Positions 61,941 to 64,000 of a stretch of 64,000 nucleotides of DNA are shown here, piece after piece; the stretch's first letter is position 1, and each line of letters opens with the position of its first letter. The notes below the pieces were generated by a model. The model made no database searches, had not been told where the DNA came from, and saw only the letters and a list, made by a program, of their open reading frames with translations. The stretch is from Pisaster brevispinus (taxonomy: Eukaryota > Echinodermata > Asteroidea > Forcipulatida > Asteriidae), in the NCBI GenBank assembly GCA_023634235.1, contig JAMKCF010000003.1:21980742-22044741 (forward strand). Direction: 5' to 3'. A program made the translations under genes and the position numbers.

Positions 61941-62338
61941 TTCAGACAATGAGTCTTTAGCTCAATGTTTGAGATGACGTAAGCAAATCTACAGAGCAGC
62001 TTGAAATGCATTTATGTTCTTTTGATCTGTCCGTATTAAATCAACTCACAATCACTATCCAGACCATATGTAGGTCAATATCAAAACACCCAATAATTTA
62101 GATTCCCTGTCGTTGTCTTGAAATGCCTTCCGAAGGCCGAGTCATTTCGATATTTTTAATGAAGGTTTTACAACGCGTTGCCACTATACCGATCAAGGTC
62201 GAGTTATCTCGGTCAAGCTAAACATGTAACTGTGTACAGCTAGTAGTGATCTTCACATAATTTCTTTAAAAACGAAGTGATTTTTTTTCTCGGTTGGCAG
62301 CGCATGTGCTGCAGTTGAATATGCATAGAAAATGTCTA

Positions 62339-62933
62339 CACTCTAAAAAACTCCAGGATCCAACCCAAATTCCAGGTCACATTATCACAGTTGACCCAGA
62401 TTCCGGTTCACGTTATCAGAGTTGACCCAGATTCCGGTTCACGTTATCAGAGTTGACCCAGATTCCGGTTCACTTTATCAGAGTTGACCCAGATTCCGGT
62501 TCATGTTATCAGAGTTGACCCAGATTCTGGTTCACGTTATCAGAGTTGACCCAGATTTCGGTTCACGTTATCAGAGTTGACCCAGATTCCGGTTCATGTT
62601 ATCAGAGTTGACTCATATTCTGGTTCACGTTATCAGAGTTGGCCCAGATTCCAGGGCACATTGTCAGAATTGACCCAGATTCCGGGTCACAGTATCAAAA
62701 TTGTTCCAGATTCCGGGTCACGTAATCAGAATTGACCCAGATCCGGTTCACATTTTCAGAATTGACCCAGATTCTGTGTCAAAGTTCACCAAACCTCTGT
62801 CAAACTGACACAGAATCAAAGTCAAATTCATTTGTTTTAATCCAGTTTCCGAGTCAGTCTGGCCCAGAAAATTGTGTCAGGCCCCGTGGGTCACAGAAAC
62901 CGGGTCAATTCTGATCTAGGAGTTTTTAGAGTG
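62339..62933. mobile_element. TA-flanked MITE (family A) with expanded 31-bp minisatellite
   Basis: Ends CACTCTAAAAAACTCC and GGAGTTTTTAGAGTG, flanked by TA (62337-62338 and 62934-62935). From 62390 to about 62775 the word GTTGACCCAGATTCCGGTTC, followed by ACGTTATCAGA, repeats every 31 bp about 12-13 times, with starts at 62390, 62421, 62452, 62483 and so on. The short copy at 522-756 has single instances of the same words, so the array grew inside the element. Confidence 0.9.
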
Positions 62934-63737
62934 TAATGGGCAATTAACAAGATGACGGGTGGTAAAAATAATTCTAGGTACGGGGGCAAGGATGAGTAAC
63001 AAATTTAACACCAGAACGAATAAGTAACAAGACAGCACAAACAACAAATACTTAATTGTGAGTGTGACATTCCCCTAAATCTTACTCTCGTTTGCAAGAT
63101 GGAAACTTAACCCAGGTCTGCGCGGGAGCGATGCAATACTATCCCAAGACAGGTGGGGATGCCTTTCTCCCTCCCCTCCCCATCAACACAGGAGAGTACG
63201 GTAAACCCTTGAGTACCCCCCCCCCCCTTCCCCCTGCAATTCATTCCCCACTTTACGCTGCTGCTCGTGGATTCCAGCTAGATTGATAATAATGGATGAT
63301 TAAGGAACCACCGGAAATGAATGATAGTTCCTGAGTTCCGGGGACGTTTGTGAGTAATTATCAGCCAATATATGACGCCTAATGTAGCTGTAAATATATC
63401 CACTGCTACCAATTTCCTCCTTATTAACACCTTCCAGGGACTTGCCCGGGGCTCGAGGTTGAGCCTGTTGCTCAGCATGATCTACGTTCATGTGGGGGCT
63501 CTGTCTGAATGCCTGTTGGCTTCAGCAGCATTGCTGAATCGCAGGCGAGTACGTGCAAAGAAATAGTCACGTAAGCCGTTAGCTTTAGCCACCGTTTAGA
63601 AACGGCCTAATGACAGATATAAGCCTTTGACTAATGAGCCCTTTTTCTGATCATTCAAGTTGGTTTCAAAAACTGTTAATTGTATTATAAAACCAATTAT
63701 CGTCAATATACGAGAAAATAATCAACCCAAGTAACCA

Positions 63738-63940
63738 CGGCCACACGGACAAGGTCAAGGTCACGCTCACGCTGACCCTCACGGTCACGCTCAAGCTCAC
63801 GGTTATGGTCACGGTGGATATTCTTGGATATCTTGGATGTCTTGGATATCTTGGATATCTTGGGTATCTTGGATATCTTGGATATCTTGGATATCTTGGA
63901 TATCTTGGATATCTTGGATATCTTGGATATCTTGGATATT
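63738..63940. repeat. GGTCAC hexamer array followed by a 9-bp array
   Basis: GGTCAAGGTCACGCTCACG type hexamers (63750-63820) pass directly into GGATATCTT nonamers (about 63820-63940, some 13 units). The minus-strand frame reads a run of ISK tripeptides, a by-product of the 9-bp period. Two different periods abut without spacer. Confidence 0.9.
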
Positions 63941-64000
63941 CTCATATTTAATCGGGAGACGAGGATGTTGACAAAGACCCACTGGTCAGTGACCGAGTCT

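Overview
This is an intron- and repeat-rich, AT-rich animal nuclear sequence with no prokaryotic operon structure, rRNA or intact tRNA gene. Two class A (rhodopsin-like) GPCR coding regions, a decayed CR1/L2-type LINE, tRNA-derived SINEs, and many short inverted-repeat elements (MITEs) point to a marine invertebrate deuterostome. An echinoderm, perhaps a sea star, is my best guess. That guess rests on recall of similar repeats and is not proven by the sequence.

Layout. 0-4 kb: a TA-flanked MITE, one copy of a GT-tailed dispersed repeat, and a frameshifted LINE reverse-transcriptase remnant. 4-22 kb: no convincing gene; microsatellites (a long CTG block near 8.7 kb), several MITEs, and a SINE with a perfect 36-bp flanking duplication near 10.2 kb. 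22.3-23.7 kb: a complete single-exon aminergic (muscarinic/histamine-like) GPCR, plus strand. 24-28 kb: repeats and unassigned sequence. 28.5-33.9 kb: a 5.4-kb minisatellite of about 80-bp monomers in higher-order units of about 783 bp. 35.8-37.2 kb: a 684-bp unit duplicated exactly in tandem. 40.05-40.6 kb: an inverted-repeat element filled with a palindromic GGCGTTATAACGCC array. 41.2-45.3 kb: a long inverted-arm mobile element with another element nested in one arm and a MITE inside that; it carries a gag-like ORF. 46.6-47.3 kb: another MITE. 50.27-50.84 kb: first coding exon (TM1-TM5) of an adenosine-receptor-like GPCR, with a good splice donor. TM6/TM7 are not visible, but two splice-phase-compatible exon candidates lie at 60.37-60.8 kb. 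58-64 kb: tandem repeats, including a MITE whose interior has expanded into a 31-bp minisatellite.

The two receptor genes share orientation but nothing shows that they are functionally linked. Most of the remaining interest is in repeat architecture: nested insertions, higher-order repeats, near-perfect palindromes and recent duplications.
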